Of a stretch of 64,000 nucleotides of DNA, positions 17,302-26,449 are shown one piece after another; positions within the stretch are counted from its first letter, which is position 1, and every line of letters starts with the position of its first letter. The notes beneath the pieces are model-generated. The model was not told the DNA's origin, made no database searches, and saw nothing but the letters and a program-made list of their open reading frames with translations. Source of the DNA: Bacteroidia bacterium (GTDB lineage: Bacteria > Bacteroidota > Bacteroidia > AKYH767-A > OLB10); the NCBI GenBank assembly GCA_016788065.1, contig JAEUTI010000051.1, positions 108,000 to 171,999 on the forward strand, written 5' to 3'. The position numbers were made by a program, and so were the translations under genes.

Positions 17302-18177
17302 TTACTTATTAGACTCCTTTTTTGCTGCTTGAATATCCCACGAATTCTTTCCAAGCATTCCATTTCTTTCAAGTACTTTTCTGAGCGTTGGCTCCAACAA
17401 TCCAGGCACTGTTTCTTTCTTTATATTCGAAGTAATCTGATCAAATATTTTCTGATCCGGAATTTCATTGATATGTTTCGAAAGAACGGCTACAAGTTTT
17501 AAATACTTCCTACGGCTTAACCATACAAAAAATATGATCCCTAAAGCAATGGCACCGGTTAAAATCAAAAGTTCCTTTGCATTCTTTTCTATAAAAGAAA
17601 TATCATCTTTAATGACAGGATTTAAATCTTTGTTATAACGGTTAATGATTTGCGTCATCGCATGATCTACAATTTTTGATACTGCTGAATCCGTTTTAGC
17701 TCCTAACAATTCATCCCTTAACAATCCAATTCTTCCCTGTGTAGAATCACTTAATGCAAAGACTATTAATTGCTCAAGGGCTGCTTTCATTTCGAAAACA
17801 TCTTCTTTTGTTTTACCGACCAATGTGTATTGCAACTTTGCAAGATCCGCCTGAACTTTAGGACCTAATAATGTAACAACTATAGAATCAGCCCATGGTA
17901 TAATTTTATGAAAAAATATACTGTCAGAAGATTTTACTATTTTTTTGCCGGTAGAGTCAACAACTGATGAAATTAATGAATCCAGAAACCCTGCAATTTT
18001 AATTCGTGTGACAGAATCAGTAAGTTCATTTCTTATTCCTAATATTAAGTTGGCTCCAATTTGCTCAGATTCTGAAGCAACTCCTTTCCCCAGATTCTTT
18101 CCAACCTTTTCAAATGAAGCACACCCTGAAATAATAACTAGAAGTACTAAAACCGATAACAAAGATTTGTATGACAT
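17302..18177 (-). CDS. Lipoprotein with a C-terminal transmembrane helix, unknown function
   Basis: A 291-residue protein with a lipoprotein signal (lipobox ISGC, Cys19) and then a largely helical region. A single strong hydrophobic segment, ELLILTGAIALGIIFFVWLS (about 200-220), is followed by a basic RRKYLK and a roughly 65-residue tail. A lipid anchor plus a late membrane helix implies either an inner-membrane protein with two anchors or a periplasm-spanning protein. I do not recognise the family. It is the first gene of the four-gene run 18177-11955, 11 nt from the START-like gene, so it may tether or feed that pathway. Confidence 0.65.
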   Translation of the reverse strand: MSYKSLLSVLVLLVIISGCASFEKVGKNLGKGVASESEQIGANLILGIRNELTDSVTRIKIAGFLDSLISSVVDSTGKKIVKSSDSIFFHKIIPWADSIVVTLLGPKVQADLAKLQYTLVGKTKEDVFEMKAALEQLIVFALSDSTQGRIGLLRDELLGAKTDSAVSKIVDHAMTQIINRYNKDLNPVIKDDISFIEKNAKELLILTGAIALGIIFFVWLSRRKYLKLVAVLSKHINEIPDQKIFDQITSNIKKETVPGLLEPTLRKVLERNGMLGKNSWDIQAAKKESNK

Positions 18178-18490
18178 ACCTGGCAGTGATTAAATGTCCT
18201 TTCAGTGAAAACAATAATTGAAAACTGTTGCGTTGACCTGTTAATTTTACAATGAACCTAAATACTTTTTGAATTTAAGGTGTACACAAATACTAAGGTT
18301 GTTGCGAAAGATAGAAATAAATAGAGTATTCACAAATTTTGAGGAAAAATGAAAGGGGCTGTAATCCAATTAAGTGCTTAAATTTTAAACCACCATTAAA
18401 AAATCCAAATAATAGGGTATGAATATTAAAAAAGTACAAGCCATTGAGGTTGTACTAAATATCATCTACTAGAAATTGGGTAGTTTAACT
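18178..18490. other. Intergenic region, 313 bp
   Basis: Between the lipoprotein gene and the Gre-like gene, both minus strand. A+T-rich with stops in all frames. The only structure seen is the terminator at 18428-18456; the rest should contain the promoter of the lipoprotein operon, which I could not pinpoint. Confidence 0.6.
18428..18456 (-). terminator. Intrinsic terminator of the Gre-like gene
   Basis: On the minus strand, AGTACAA and TTGTACT form a 7-bp stem (18456-18433) followed by six T residues. It lies about 35 nt past the stop codon at 18491. Confidence 0.75.
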
Positions 18491-18955
18491 TTAAAAAACA
18501 GACAATATAAGTCTATCGATTCCCTGAAATGAAAAGGTGGTTCCAGCTTGCATATGAAGAAGGTTGGAACCTAAAGGAGAGGCGGGAGAAATAACGAAAA
18601 TTTCCTCCCCTTCAAACTGAATTTTACCAAAACCAATTGCTATAAAAAATACTTCTTTATTGGTAGTTACCAGTGAGCCGGAGTTGACATCAGGTCCGGA
18701 TTTTGTCAAATCAATCTTTTCAAGTTCATGTAATAGTTTTTGAGCCGAATGTAATTGCATGGCGGCTTTGTCAATCTCCATCTGCATCATTTCCCGGCCG
18801 GTTTCGTATTTATCGCCGGCACTGCTTTTGGTATCACCATCCCGGGCTTCCTTTGCAGAAACAATGGATGCATCTGCTTCTGCCATCCTGTTAAGTAATG
18901 CCGTCTTAATCAATGCAACCAATTGGCTTTTATAGAGCAATGATTTCTGATTCAT
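18491..18955 (-). CDS. GreA/GreB-like transcription factor homologue
   Basis: A 154-residue protein. Residues 1-90 form a helical pair with AKEARDGDTKSSAGDKYETGREMMQ, like the coiled coil of Gre factors that enters the RNA polymerase secondary channel. The C-terminal 60 residues (SLVTTNKEVFFIAIGFGKIQ, then FVISPASPLGSNLL) resemble the FKBP-like Gre C-domain. Acidic residues in the loop region are present, but I cannot assign the two tip acids of GreA. Homologues in this phylum are sometimes mislabelled as ketoacyl-ACP synthases. A role in modulating RNA polymerase is inferred. It has its own terminator and is divergent from the pentapeptide gene. Confidence 0.7.
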   Translation of the reverse strand: MNQKSLLYKSQLVALIKTALLNRMAEADASIVSAKEARDGDTKSSAGDKYETGREMMQMEIDKAAMQLHSAQKLLHELEKIDLTKSGPDVNSGSLVTTNKEVFFIAIGFGKIQFEGEEIFVISPASPLGSNLLHMQAGTTFSFQGIDRLILSVF

Positions 18956-19037
18956 TTAATCCTGAATAATATTGAGCACAAAGTAAAAACAATAATTGAT
19001 CAAAATATCATATTTTTACAACATAATAGGTAGATGC

Positions 19038-19607
19038 ATGAAGACTCTGTATGATTTCCGGTTTGATAAAGTAGATTTCACTGTTGACGGATTCAGTTAC
19101 ACGGAATTTGAAAATTGCGAATTTCTAAATTGCAATCTTCAGAATTGCGATTTGTCAGGTATAAAATTCATGGATTGTAATTTTAAAGAATGTGAAATGA
19201 GTATGATTAAATTACATAAAACTGCATTTCAGGAGGTTAATTTCATAAATTGTAAATTGCTTGGTGTTCATTTTGAAGATAGCAATCCAATTCTTTTATC
19301 ATTAAAATTCACACAATGCCAACTCGATTTATCGTCATTTTACAGATTGAAATTACCAAAAACAACATTTCAAAAATGTTCCCTAAAAGAAGTTGATTTC
19401 ACTGAAACCGATCTGACATCAGCTAATTTTAGAGAATGCGATCTTCAGCTTGCCATATTTGATAACACCATATTGGAAAAGGCTGATTTAAGTACTGCAG
19501 TAAATTACACTATTGACCCCGATAGAAATCATATCAGAAAGGCAGTATTTTCTTTACCGGATGTGATTACATTACTGAATAAATATCAGATTATTATTCG
19601 CGACTAA
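19038..19607 (+). CDS. Pentapeptide repeat protein
   Basis: A 189-residue protein from ATG 19038; an upstream ATG at 18996 would add 14 residues that do not fit the repeat and is less likely. Almost the whole chain consists of five-residue repeats with central F or L (CEFLN CNLQN CDLSG, later SANFR ECDLQ LAIFD), forming a right-handed quadrilateral beta helix. The length is near that of Qnr/McbG-like gyrase-protecting proteins, but most pentapeptide proteins have unknown roles. The block near LSSFYRLKLPKTTF interrupts the pattern as in Qnr-type two-domain helices. Resistance function should not be assumed. Confidence 0.85.
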   Translation: MKTLYDFRFDKVDFTVDGFSYTEFENCEFLNCNLQNCDLSGIKFMDCNFKECEMSMIKLHKTAFQEVNFINCKLLGVHFEDSNPILLSLKFTQCQLDLSSFYRLKLPKTTFQKCSLKEVDFTETDLTSANFRECDLQLAIFDNTILEKADLSTAVNYTIDPDRNHIRKAVFSLPDVITLLNKYQIIIRD

Positions 19608-19621
19608 AATTCCGGAAATGC

Positions 19622-19662
19622 AAAAGGGTTGAAACTTCAACAAATGAAGCTTCAACCCTTTT
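19622..19662. terminator. Bidirectional terminator between convergent genes
   Basis: An 18-bp stem with a single mismatch, AAAAGGGTTGAA at its base, and a 5-nt loop, flanked by A4/T4 arms. It lies 14 nt after the pentapeptide gene and 20 nt after the stop of the minus-strand propeller gene, so it can serve both. Confidence 0.9.
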
Positions 19663-19682
19663 ACTTAATTAATAACAGGTGA

Positions 19683-20876
19683 TTAATAGCTTACCAAACC
19701 GGCACCAAAAGTTGTCACTCCTGAAGTTGTTCCGATTGGAATCAAAGTTCCTAATACTCCTCTTAAATAAGCAGAAATTGTTCCGTCGCCAGAATTGATG
19801 GCATAAACAAATAAATTGGAATTACTCAAACAGATGTCTGTTGGGGCATTTCCGGTTGCAGCAGCACTTCCATTAACAAGAACAAGATTTCCTGATGGTG
19901 CTATGTAATAAGAAGAAATATTATTGCTTATGTTGTTTGTCACGAAGGCATATCTTCCGAAAATTGTTCCGGCAACACAACCTGAACCCGATTGAGAAGT
20001 TGCTACAGAACCATTCACAACAGATAGAGTGTTGGAATTATTTCCTGCGTAATTTGCGCCTACAGATTGACCGGCTGCATTTGCTTCAGCATGTGTAACA
20101 ACCAAAGTATTACTTCTTCCATAACAAAATCCAAATGGTGTTTTGCCTGCTGCTGCAGTATTGGTTCCCGGTTGAGCATAGCCACCTGCATTTACAGCAA
20201 ATGTTCTGATAAAATTCTTGTTCTTTTCAGTAACATGCAGATAATTTCCATTCGGACTGAAACTTATCTGCGCAGGACCAGCTCCACTTGAGCTTAAAAC
20301 TTTACTGGAGTTCGATAGCAGTACCAAAGAGTTACCTCCAACAACTTCAACTCCTCTGATGTTATTTGATCCTTCATTAACCACATATACATAATTCCCA
20401 TTTACTGTAACACTAACAGGTGTTACTGCCTGTAATGGTTCATTATCAAGCAAAGTTAGATTGCCATTAGCCGGGTCAATAGAAAACATCGACAAGGAAT
20501 TCGATCCGGCATTTACAGCAAACAAACGATTTTGCTGACGGTCGATTGCTAATGCACCCTGTGAACTTAAACTTTTTCCATTCCCGGATCCACCGGTTGA
20601 AACGGCTCCAACATAGGTTAATGCACCAGTCCATGTATGACGATAAATCATCACTTGATTGTTGCCGGTTGCATTTGTTTGCGTATAGAGATAACCACTA
20701 AGTGCTACTCTATCTTGCTGTGAACTCAATAGAAGGTCATCCGGATTTTTTCCGGCTTCACTGATGTCAACCTGATTGATATCATCCGGCTGATTCGAAT
20801 CCTCTTTACTACAAGAGGCAAACATGACAAGGACCATTGTCCAGATTGTCAGGTAAAAGTGTACGTTTTTTTTCAT
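19683..20876 (-). CDS. Lactonase-like beta-propeller lipoprotein
   Basis: A 397-residue lipoprotein (lipobox MFASC, Cys22, then a Ser/Asp-rich linker) followed by a seven-bladed propeller of the 6-phosphogluconolactonase/YncE-like group. Blade repeats have the form YVGAVSTGG...GALAIDRQQNRLFAVNAGSNSLSMFSIDP and FSPNGNYLHVTEKNKNFIRTF. Lactonase catalytic residues are not clear, so a binding role is as likely. It is probably outer-membrane anchored. The C-terminus has no T9SS domain. It ends at a shared terminator and is 153 nt from the sugar dehydrogenase gene on the same strand. Confidence 0.8.
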   Translation of the reverse strand: MKKNVHFYLTIWTMVLVMFASCSKEDSNQPDDINQVDISEAGKNPDDLLLSSQQDRVALSGYLYTQTNATGNNQVMIYRHTWTGALTYVGAVSTGGSGNGKSLSSQGALAIDRQQNRLFAVNAGSNSLSMFSIDPANGNLTLLDNEPLQAVTPVSVTVNGNYVYVVNEGSNNIRGVEVVGGNSLVLLSNSSKVLSSSGAGPAQISFSPNGNYLHVTEKNKNFIRTFAVNAGGYAQPGTNTAAAGKTPFGFCYGRSNTLVVTHAEANAAGQSVGANYAGNNSNTLSVVNGSVATSQSGSGCVAGTIFGRYAFVTNNISNNISSYYIAPSGNLVLVNGSAAATGNAPTDICLSNSNLFVYAINSGDGTISAYLRGVLGTLIPIGTTSGVTTFGAGLVSY

Positions 20877-21029
20877 GGTAATTGTTTTTAGATAGTTGGT
20901 TTATTCTTACTAAATTTATGCCATATCTTTATAATTGTTTTCTAAGCAATTATGAAGAATTAAACTTTATAGTGAGTAAATATTTCTACAGTATTATACT
21001 TATCACGTATGAAAATCTACCACTTCAAT

Positions 21030-22607
21030 CTATTTCTTCACCACTTTTGAATGATGTGTAGACCCATTTTTATCAATGATTTGAACCACATATAAACCAC
21101 TTCTATAGTGACTCATATCGATACTTCCAGACACATTTGATGTTTCCAGAACACAATTCCCGATTGCATCAAACAACTTCAATTCAGCAATAAAATCATC
21201 CGGCAATTCCTTATTAAAAAAAAGGAAATTATTTACAGGGTTCGGGAAATGCAAATTAGTGATTTCAACTCCCTGTTCCGATAATGAACTTTGCAAGGAA
21301 TCATACTCATAAATAGTAATCTTGTCTGTAGTTCCACCATTATTGATCAAATACAATTTTTTGCCATCATTTGAATATGTAATATCTCTTAGTCTTCCAT
21401 TCAAGGCCTGATCGGCACTAAAATATTTTTCAGGGTTGGGTTGACCTGGAATAGAGGGCACAAGATCTCCGTTTGGTAATAATTTAAAACGGAAGACTTC
21501 CCAATTAGTAGATAATCCATCTTTTAAAGTAACTACCAATAAGCTGTTAGTCCATTGCGGAATTCCGGTACTGCCGTAATAAATTCCATCTGAAGGTGCT
21601 ACCGTACACCAATCAAGGTAATTTGAAGATGTATCGGGGCTGCCTGCACAAAATGCATAAAATGCAGGCACAAGGGAATCGTTTGCAATAGATGGATTGG
21701 GCACATACGATGATAAATAAGCCGATTCACCTGGAACATTTCCATCATGATAGCCGCGCACATCTTTCCAACCATAATTCATGCCCTTGTAAAGAACATT
21801 TATTTCATCATCCGTTCTGTCACCGTGTTCTACATCATAAATTATATCAAGGCCTGTATGATACATTAATCCTTGTGGATTGCGATGCCCTCTGGTATAA
21901 AAGGAATTTCCCGGTATTGGGTTATCTAATGGAATGGTGCCATCAATATTGAACCGATGAATTTTGCCGTTTTGTGCTGAAGGATCCTGAGCGAAATTAT
22001 TGGGATTTGTCGATTGCGGATTGTAACAGGTAGGGCTATTTGCTTCTGATATTCCATGATCTCCAACTGTCAGAAATAAATAATCAGTTCCATTCTGGCG
22101 AATTGCCATTAATCTGCCACCCAAATGGTCATAACCTGTTGTAATATTCAAAATTAAATCAACATCATTAACTACTGATTGAGTTGAAGCATCCCATAAA
22201 AGTCTTTTTACTTTGAACTTTGTTTCCGGAGCTTGTGCAGTGCCCTGGTTATAAGAATGCACAAAGTATATGTACGAATTTGATGGATTTGTAAAGTCAG
22301 GATGCAGGGCCATGCCTAAAGTTCCGGCACCTATATTTGGCTGAAAACATAACGGCCATTGCTCCAGTGGCGAACCATTGAAATAGTCGGGGGCAGTATA
22401 AATAACAACCTTGCTTCCCGTTACAGGGTTGACACGGCTAACCCTACCTCCCGATTCGGTAACCCATAAATAATCATCCGGTCCGTAAATAATTTCCCAG
22501 GGAGTAGTTACTTGAGTAGGTAATTCTGATCTGTTAAAAACCTGTGCTTCAGCTACTTGTATAGCAAAAAGACAAAAAATTACAATTAGTGTGGATTTGC
22601 CTTTCAT
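21030..22607 (-). CDS. Secreted PQQ-type sugar dehydrogenase-like protein, T9SS cargo
   Basis: A 525-residue protein with a signal peptide (1-21) and a six-bladed glucose/sorbosone dehydrogenase propeller: PWEIIYGPDDYLWVTESGG, GTLGMALHPDF, GGRLMAIRQNG, FLTVGDHG, HRNPQGLMYH and NYGWKDVRGYHDGN. The family oxidises aldoses with PQQ; the catalytic His in the HPDF region and the Arg of HRNPQG are present. The last 80 residues form a T9SS type A sorting domain (FPNPVNNFLFF to SKVVKK), so it is exported to the surface or medium. A TAGTTTTG -7-like element lies at 22637-22630 about 23 nt before the ATG. A related protein occurs at 55865-57538. Confidence 0.9.
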   Translation of the reverse strand: MKGKSTLIVIFCLFAIQVAEAQVFNRSELPTQVTTPWEIIYGPDDYLWVTESGGRVSRVNPVTGSKVVIYTAPDYFNGSPLEQWPLCFQPNIGAGTLGMALHPDFTNPSNSYIYFVHSYNQGTAQAPETKFKVKRLLWDASTQSVVNDVDLILNITTGYDHLGGRLMAIRQNGTDYLFLTVGDHGISEANSPTCYNPQSTNPNNFAQDPSAQNGKIHRFNIDGTIPLDNPIPGNSFYTRGHRNPQGLMYHTGLDIIYDVEHGDRTDDEINVLYKGMNYGWKDVRGYHDGNVPGESAYLSSYVPNPSIANDSLVPAFYAFCAGSPDTSSNYLDWCTVAPSDGIYYGSTGIPQWTNSLLVVTLKDGLSTNWEVFRFKLLPNGDLVPSIPGQPNPEKYFSADQALNGRLRDITYSNDGKKLYLINNGGTTDKITIYEYDSLQSSLSEQGVEITNLHFPNPVNNFLFFNKELPDDFIAELKLFDAIGNCVLETSNVSGSIDMSHYRSGLYVVQIIDKNGSTHHSKVVKK

Positions 22608-22629
22608 AAGAATAAAATTTAATTTTACT

Positions 22630-22637
22630 CAAAACTA
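22630..22637 (-). promoter_or_regulatory. Candidate -7 element of the sugar dehydrogenase gene
   Basis: TAGTTTTG on the minus strand fits TAnnTTTG and lies about 23 nt upstream of the ATG. No good -33 TTG is visible at the usual distance, so the call is weak. Confidence 0.3.
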
Positions 22638-22893
22638 AGCAATAATTAACTTCCATGGAGGCACATATTTAAGGATTAATTAACCATAAACTGCTGATAA
22701 CTTTGTTTCTTCCAGCCTCAGGATTGCATACAATCACGCATAAATGGTCCAAAATAGCCAGCCATTTCAGGATAACTTTTGAATTCGCAGGGAAAACATA
22801 ATTTATCGGTTTTTCGAACAACTTCCAATTGCATAAAAACCTCCTTATAAATACACTTCAAAGTAATCAATTCTGACAAAAACTTCAATATTT

Positions 22894-24786
22894 TCATTTA
22901 AAAGTCATTTTAGTATTGGTATCCATTTCAAAAACTTCTGCCTGAAGTTTTAAGAGGTTAATACGCAACTCTGCGTTCTCACTTTTAATTGCTTCAAGTT
23001 TTAAATTCAACTCCTGAATTGCTTTTACAAGTGGGACAACGAACTCGGAATAACTCAAGGTGTAAGTATCTGTTTCATTTTCCGGATGATGCACACCACT
23101 AAAATCATAACCTGAAAGAACAGCAGCATTTTCTACTTCCTGAGCAAGAAAACCTGAATAACGGATTGCTTCTTTGTTTTGTACCATTTCGCTAGATATA
23201 ACCGTGTCCATTTTGCTTTCGCCGGTATGATTTCGATACTTTAAAATATCATAATGATAAGTTACAGGTTTTAATTTAAGAATAAAATCCAAACCTGCTA
23301 CATCATCTCGAATATCTTTTTTAAATCGTGCATCCGAAATGATACTCCAGTTAACTGCTCCACCAATTGTTGTAACAAATGCATTTCCTAACTTAACCTG
23401 GTTATTCGCGATAGCAATTGCACCGTTTCCAACAGCAGTAACATTAGTGAATCCATTTAACGAAGCATCAGCACCGTACCCAACAAATGTGCTGTTTGAG
23501 TATCCGGCATGAAAAGATCCGGAAAAAGTACCTACTGAAGTATTGTTTCCACTCAAATTATTTTGCAATGCAAATGCTCCCACCGCAACATTATTAGATC
23601 CAATAATCTGACTTCGGGATGCATTTACACCGATAGCCGTATTGGTATTTCCTGTTGAATTTAAATAAAGAGATTCACTTCCTACTGAAGTATTCATCAA
23701 TCCATTTGAATTAGATCGCAGTGCCCTGGAGCCGACTGCTGAATTTCCTGAACTCATATTTGAAAATAAGGCACTGTCGCCAATTGCAACAATTCCATTA
23801 CCGGTAATACTGTTATACGCTGCGCGCGAACCATAAACAGTGTTGAAATTTCCACTGGTATTATTCACAAGTGCCAATTCACCCATTGCAGTATTATTAT
23901 TGCCTGTTGTATTATTATATAGTGCAGAGCTCCCAAAAGCAGCGTTATAATTTCCATTAATATTTGCACGCATGGAAGTTTGTCCATAAGCACAATTATA
24001 TGCACCGGTGTTATTTAATAGTGCTTCAAATCCAAACGCATGGTTTCCAATTCCTGCAGAAGCAGTATTAAACATTGCGTGATAACCAAAGGCATGGTTA
24101 TAAAATCCGGAAGTGGCGAAGGTCATTGCACCAATACCAACCGCACAATTCTGGAAATTAGTTGTAGCCCGCATCATTGCTTGTGCTCCAAGAGCAAGGT
24201 TCGAGTAGCCGGTAGTAAGGTCCTGCAAAGCAAAGGATCCGATTGCGGTATTGAAATCCCCTGTAGTATTATGTTCACCAGCCTTATGACCAACAAAAGT
24301 ATTCTCATATCCGCCGGAAGTATTCATTGATCCTGCTAATTTTCCAAAAAAAGTATTTCTGCCGGTAAAGGCACCATCTATATGATCGATATAGCCAGCC
24401 GGCTGATTATTTATTTTAAAAACCAAAGGTTGATTATCTGTAGTTCCTAAAAAATTTGTCAACGGGTTAGTGCCAGCATTACCCAGGATGTCCCAACCTG
24501 ATAAACCTCCTCCCAATTGCTGCCATACAGCCGAATTATAAAAATAAAAATTGTTTAGCGAGGTGTCGAATACCAATAATCCTGTAGCTGGCGCAGGAAT
24601 GGCATTTCGTTGCGCAGTTGTCATTCGTGGCACCAACAATCCTTTATTTGTTGCTGTAACGTCCAATATAGCTGATGCATGTGGAGCAACATTGTTAATT
24701 CCCATCCCCTGCGCATTTGCAGTAGTTCTAAAACCAATGTTGAAAATGCTGCAAAGAAGTAAAATAATTTTTCCGGAATGCTTCAT
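22894..24786 (-). CDS. Tail-fibre-like surface protein with S74 intramolecular chaperone domain
   Basis: A 630-residue protein with a signal peptide (1-25). After an N-terminal globular part, residues 150-490 consist of Hep/Hag-like repeats of about 22-26 residues (GNYNAAFGSSALYNNTTG, GNNNTAMGELALVNNTSG), expected to form a trimeric left-handed beta stalk. Residues 500-600 are a Peptidase S74/endosialidase chaperone domain with ISDARFKKDIRD, where the Ser-Lys pair drives self-cleavage, and FLAQEVENA. A C-terminal coiled coil (LNLKLEAIKSENAELRINLLKLQ) ends the protein. No phage genes are nearby, so this is a cellular adhesin or fibre. No T9SS domain. Confidence 0.9.
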   Translation of the reverse strand: MKHSGKIILLLCSIFNIGFRTTANAQGMGINNVAPHASAILDVTATNKGLLVPRMTTAQRNAIPAPATGLLVFDTSLNNFYFYNSAVWQQLGGGLSGWDILGNAGTNPLTNFLGTTDNQPLVFKINNQPAGYIDHIDGAFTGRNTFFGKLAGSMNTSGGYENTFVGHKAGEHNTTGDFNTAIGSFALQDLTTGYSNLALGAQAMMRATTNFQNCAVGIGAMTFATSGFYNHAFGYHAMFNTASAGIGNHAFGFEALLNNTGAYNCAYGQTSMRANINGNYNAAFGSSALYNNTTGNNNTAMGELALVNNTSGNFNTVYGSRAAYNSITGNGIVAIGDSALFSNMSSGNSAVGSRALRSNSNGLMNTSVGSESLYLNSTGNTNTAIGVNASRSQIIGSNNVAVGAFALQNNLSGNNTSVGTFSGSFHAGYSNSTFVGYGADASLNGFTNVTAVGNGAIAIANNQVKLGNAFVTTIGGAVNWSIISDARFKKDIRDDVAGLDFILKLKPVTYHYDILKYRNHTGESKMDTVISSEMVQNKEAIRYSGFLAQEVENAAVLSGYDFSGVHHPENETDTYTLSYSEFVVPLVKAIQELNLKLEAIKSENAELRINLLKLQAEVFEMDTNTKMTFK

Positions 24787-24833
24787 GATTAATATTTTTA
24801 ATAGTATTTATCGAAAGTATGTTATGTTAATTT

Positions 24834-26417
24834 CTACCTGAACAACTTGATTTTTAAATGATGAATTTCATGCAAATTCATAGCAGTGATTGTATAAATT
24901 CCATTTGTATATTCAGCATCAGATAAATTAACCGTAAGAATATTTGACGCGACATTCTTTTGAAAAACAACAGCTCCGAGAGCATTGGTGATACGAAGTA
25001 TAATCCCTGCATCATAATTTTCAAAAGGAAGTTCCACTATAAAATTTCCATTTGATGGATTCGGATACGCTTTCAACATCTGCGATGTATCAAATGAAAC
25101 TACCGACCATCCGGAATACTGAAAAAAACCATTGAAGTCGGTTTGCTTCAGACGGTAATAGGATATTCCTTTGAGGGGATTTGTATCTGTAAATGAATAA
25201 GTGAGCTGCTGAGATGAATTCCCCGCTCCTGTTACTATTCCAATCGAAGAAAAGTGAACACCATCACCACTACGTTCCACATCAAAGTAATTATTTCCCG
25301 TTTCCGAAGCAGTAACCCAGGTACAAAGAACATTTTTAACATTCGTTTTTTTAGCTTCAAAATATAAAAGACTTACCGGCAATGGACTCGATTGTGCCGC
25401 AATAGTGTATGTGCCATTAGATCCAAGGGCCGGGACCAATACACTTTGCGGGGTGGGATTTGATTGTCCCGGTGCAGGCAATTCCCAGCCTTCACCAATT
25501 TTTTCCCAACGCTGAGCTCTCATGTTCGCATTTCCGGCAACAGCATTTTCCACAGGCGCATAGGTGAAGTAACAGTCAGCAAATCCGTTTTTTGTGATAT
25601 GCCAAAATCTGTCCACGGTGTGATTACTGTTATCAATTCCGGCAAGTCCATTTACATGAGTTACTGCTTCAGGAATAACAGGATAAGGAATATTGGCAGC
25701 ATTAGTTGCATAAGTCGATACAACCATATCACTGAAAACTCCTCCATTCATGGCCGGTAACGGAAGGAATGAAAATGGAATTGCAGCCCCTGAAATATTT
25801 CCAAACGGAATAGTATGCAATCCCTGGCCTACAAACTCCCACCATACTTTTGAACTGTTATCAGCATCTTCACTTAAAATATATCCTGTTGTAGCAGTTA
25901 TACCTGCAGGATTGATATTATGAATAATCGCAGTGTGTGAATTTAAATCGAGAATGGCATTGTTGCAATTTAATGAACCCAATGCCGAACTGACCATACC
26001 TCCGGTAGTGATATCGGTGTTCATGGTCTTAGTTCCATTGAATAAATTCAGATTAAAAAATGTAGTAGGAAATGTTCCATTGATTTGCTGATTCAAACCA
26101 TTCAGAATAACTGTTCCTTTCGAATTTCCAAATACTGTTGCGCTGCTGTTATTAATCCAGTTACCCGTAAGATCAATAATTCCGGTATTGCTTATTGTTG
26201 CTCCATTATTGACCAAAATATTACCCTTAACAGTTAGTTGAGTTCCGGAAAGTATTGTAACCTGAACATTGCTGGCTGTCATTAACTGCGCACGACATTG
26301 ATCAATTGAAAACAGAACTATGCAAATAATGATCGTATTTCGAAGACAGCTAAGCGAAGCATGCCTTTTCGTCCAAAATCCGGAATTAAAATATAATATC
26401 AAACCAATTATTTTCAT
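24834..26417 (-). CDS. Secreted protein with T9SS type A sorting domain
   Basis: A 527-residue protein. A hydrophobic helix near 28-42 (TIIICIVLFSIDQCRAQ) is the signal peptide, preceded by an unusually long polar N-region. Residues 50-330 are beta-rich with repeats such as GTQLTVKGNILVNNGATISNTGIIDLTGNW. A segment around 345-430 (FEAKKTNVKNVLCTWVTASETGNNYFDVERSGDG) is a fibronectin-like domain common before T9SS signals. The C-terminus (KAYPNPSNGNFIVELP...KIKLFR) is the sorting domain. No enzyme motif is recognised. It is 47 nt upstream of the S74 protein on the same strand. Confidence 0.85.
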   Translation of the reverse strand: MKIIGLILYFNSGFWTKRHASLSCLRNTIIICIVLFSIDQCRAQLMTASNVQVTILSGTQLTVKGNILVNNGATISNTGIIDLTGNWINNSSATVFGNSKGTVILNGLNQQINGTFPTTFFNLNLFNGTKTMNTDITTGGMVSSALGSLNCNNAILDLNSHTAIIHNINPAGITATTGYILSEDADNSSKVWWEFVGQGLHTIPFGNISGAAIPFSFLPLPAMNGGVFSDMVVSTYATNAANIPYPVIPEAVTHVNGLAGIDNSNHTVDRFWHITKNGFADCYFTYAPVENAVAGNANMRAQRWEKIGEGWELPAPGQSNPTPQSVLVPALGSNGTYTIAAQSSPLPVSLLYFEAKKTNVKNVLCTWVTASETGNNYFDVERSGDGVHFSSIGIVTGAGNSSQQLTYSFTDTNPLKGISYYRLKQTDFNGFFQYSGWSVVSFDTSQMLKAYPNPSNGNFIVELPFENYDAGIILRITNALGAVVFQKNVASNILTVNLSDAEYTNGIYTITAMNLHEIHHLKIKLFR

Positions 26418-26421
26418 GAAG

Positions 26422-26449
26422 CAAATTTACTTCCTGAAACAGGCCTCAA
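26422..26449 (-). promoter_or_regulatory. Candidate near-leaderless promoter
   Basis: On the minus strand TTG (26449-26447), 17 nt, then TAAATTTG (26429-26422), which lies only 4 nt before the ATG at 26417. The arrangement gives a leaderless or near-leaderless transcript, a form known in Bacteroidota. The -33/-7 spacing is slightly short. Confidence 0.4.

Noticed and set aside
19038..19607. Quinolone resistance gene (qnr)
   Set aside because: Only the fold and length agree; sequence is too general to claim resistance.
22894..24786. Prophage, suggested by a tail-fibre-type protein
   Set aside because: No other phage gene is near, and the protein has a signal peptide.
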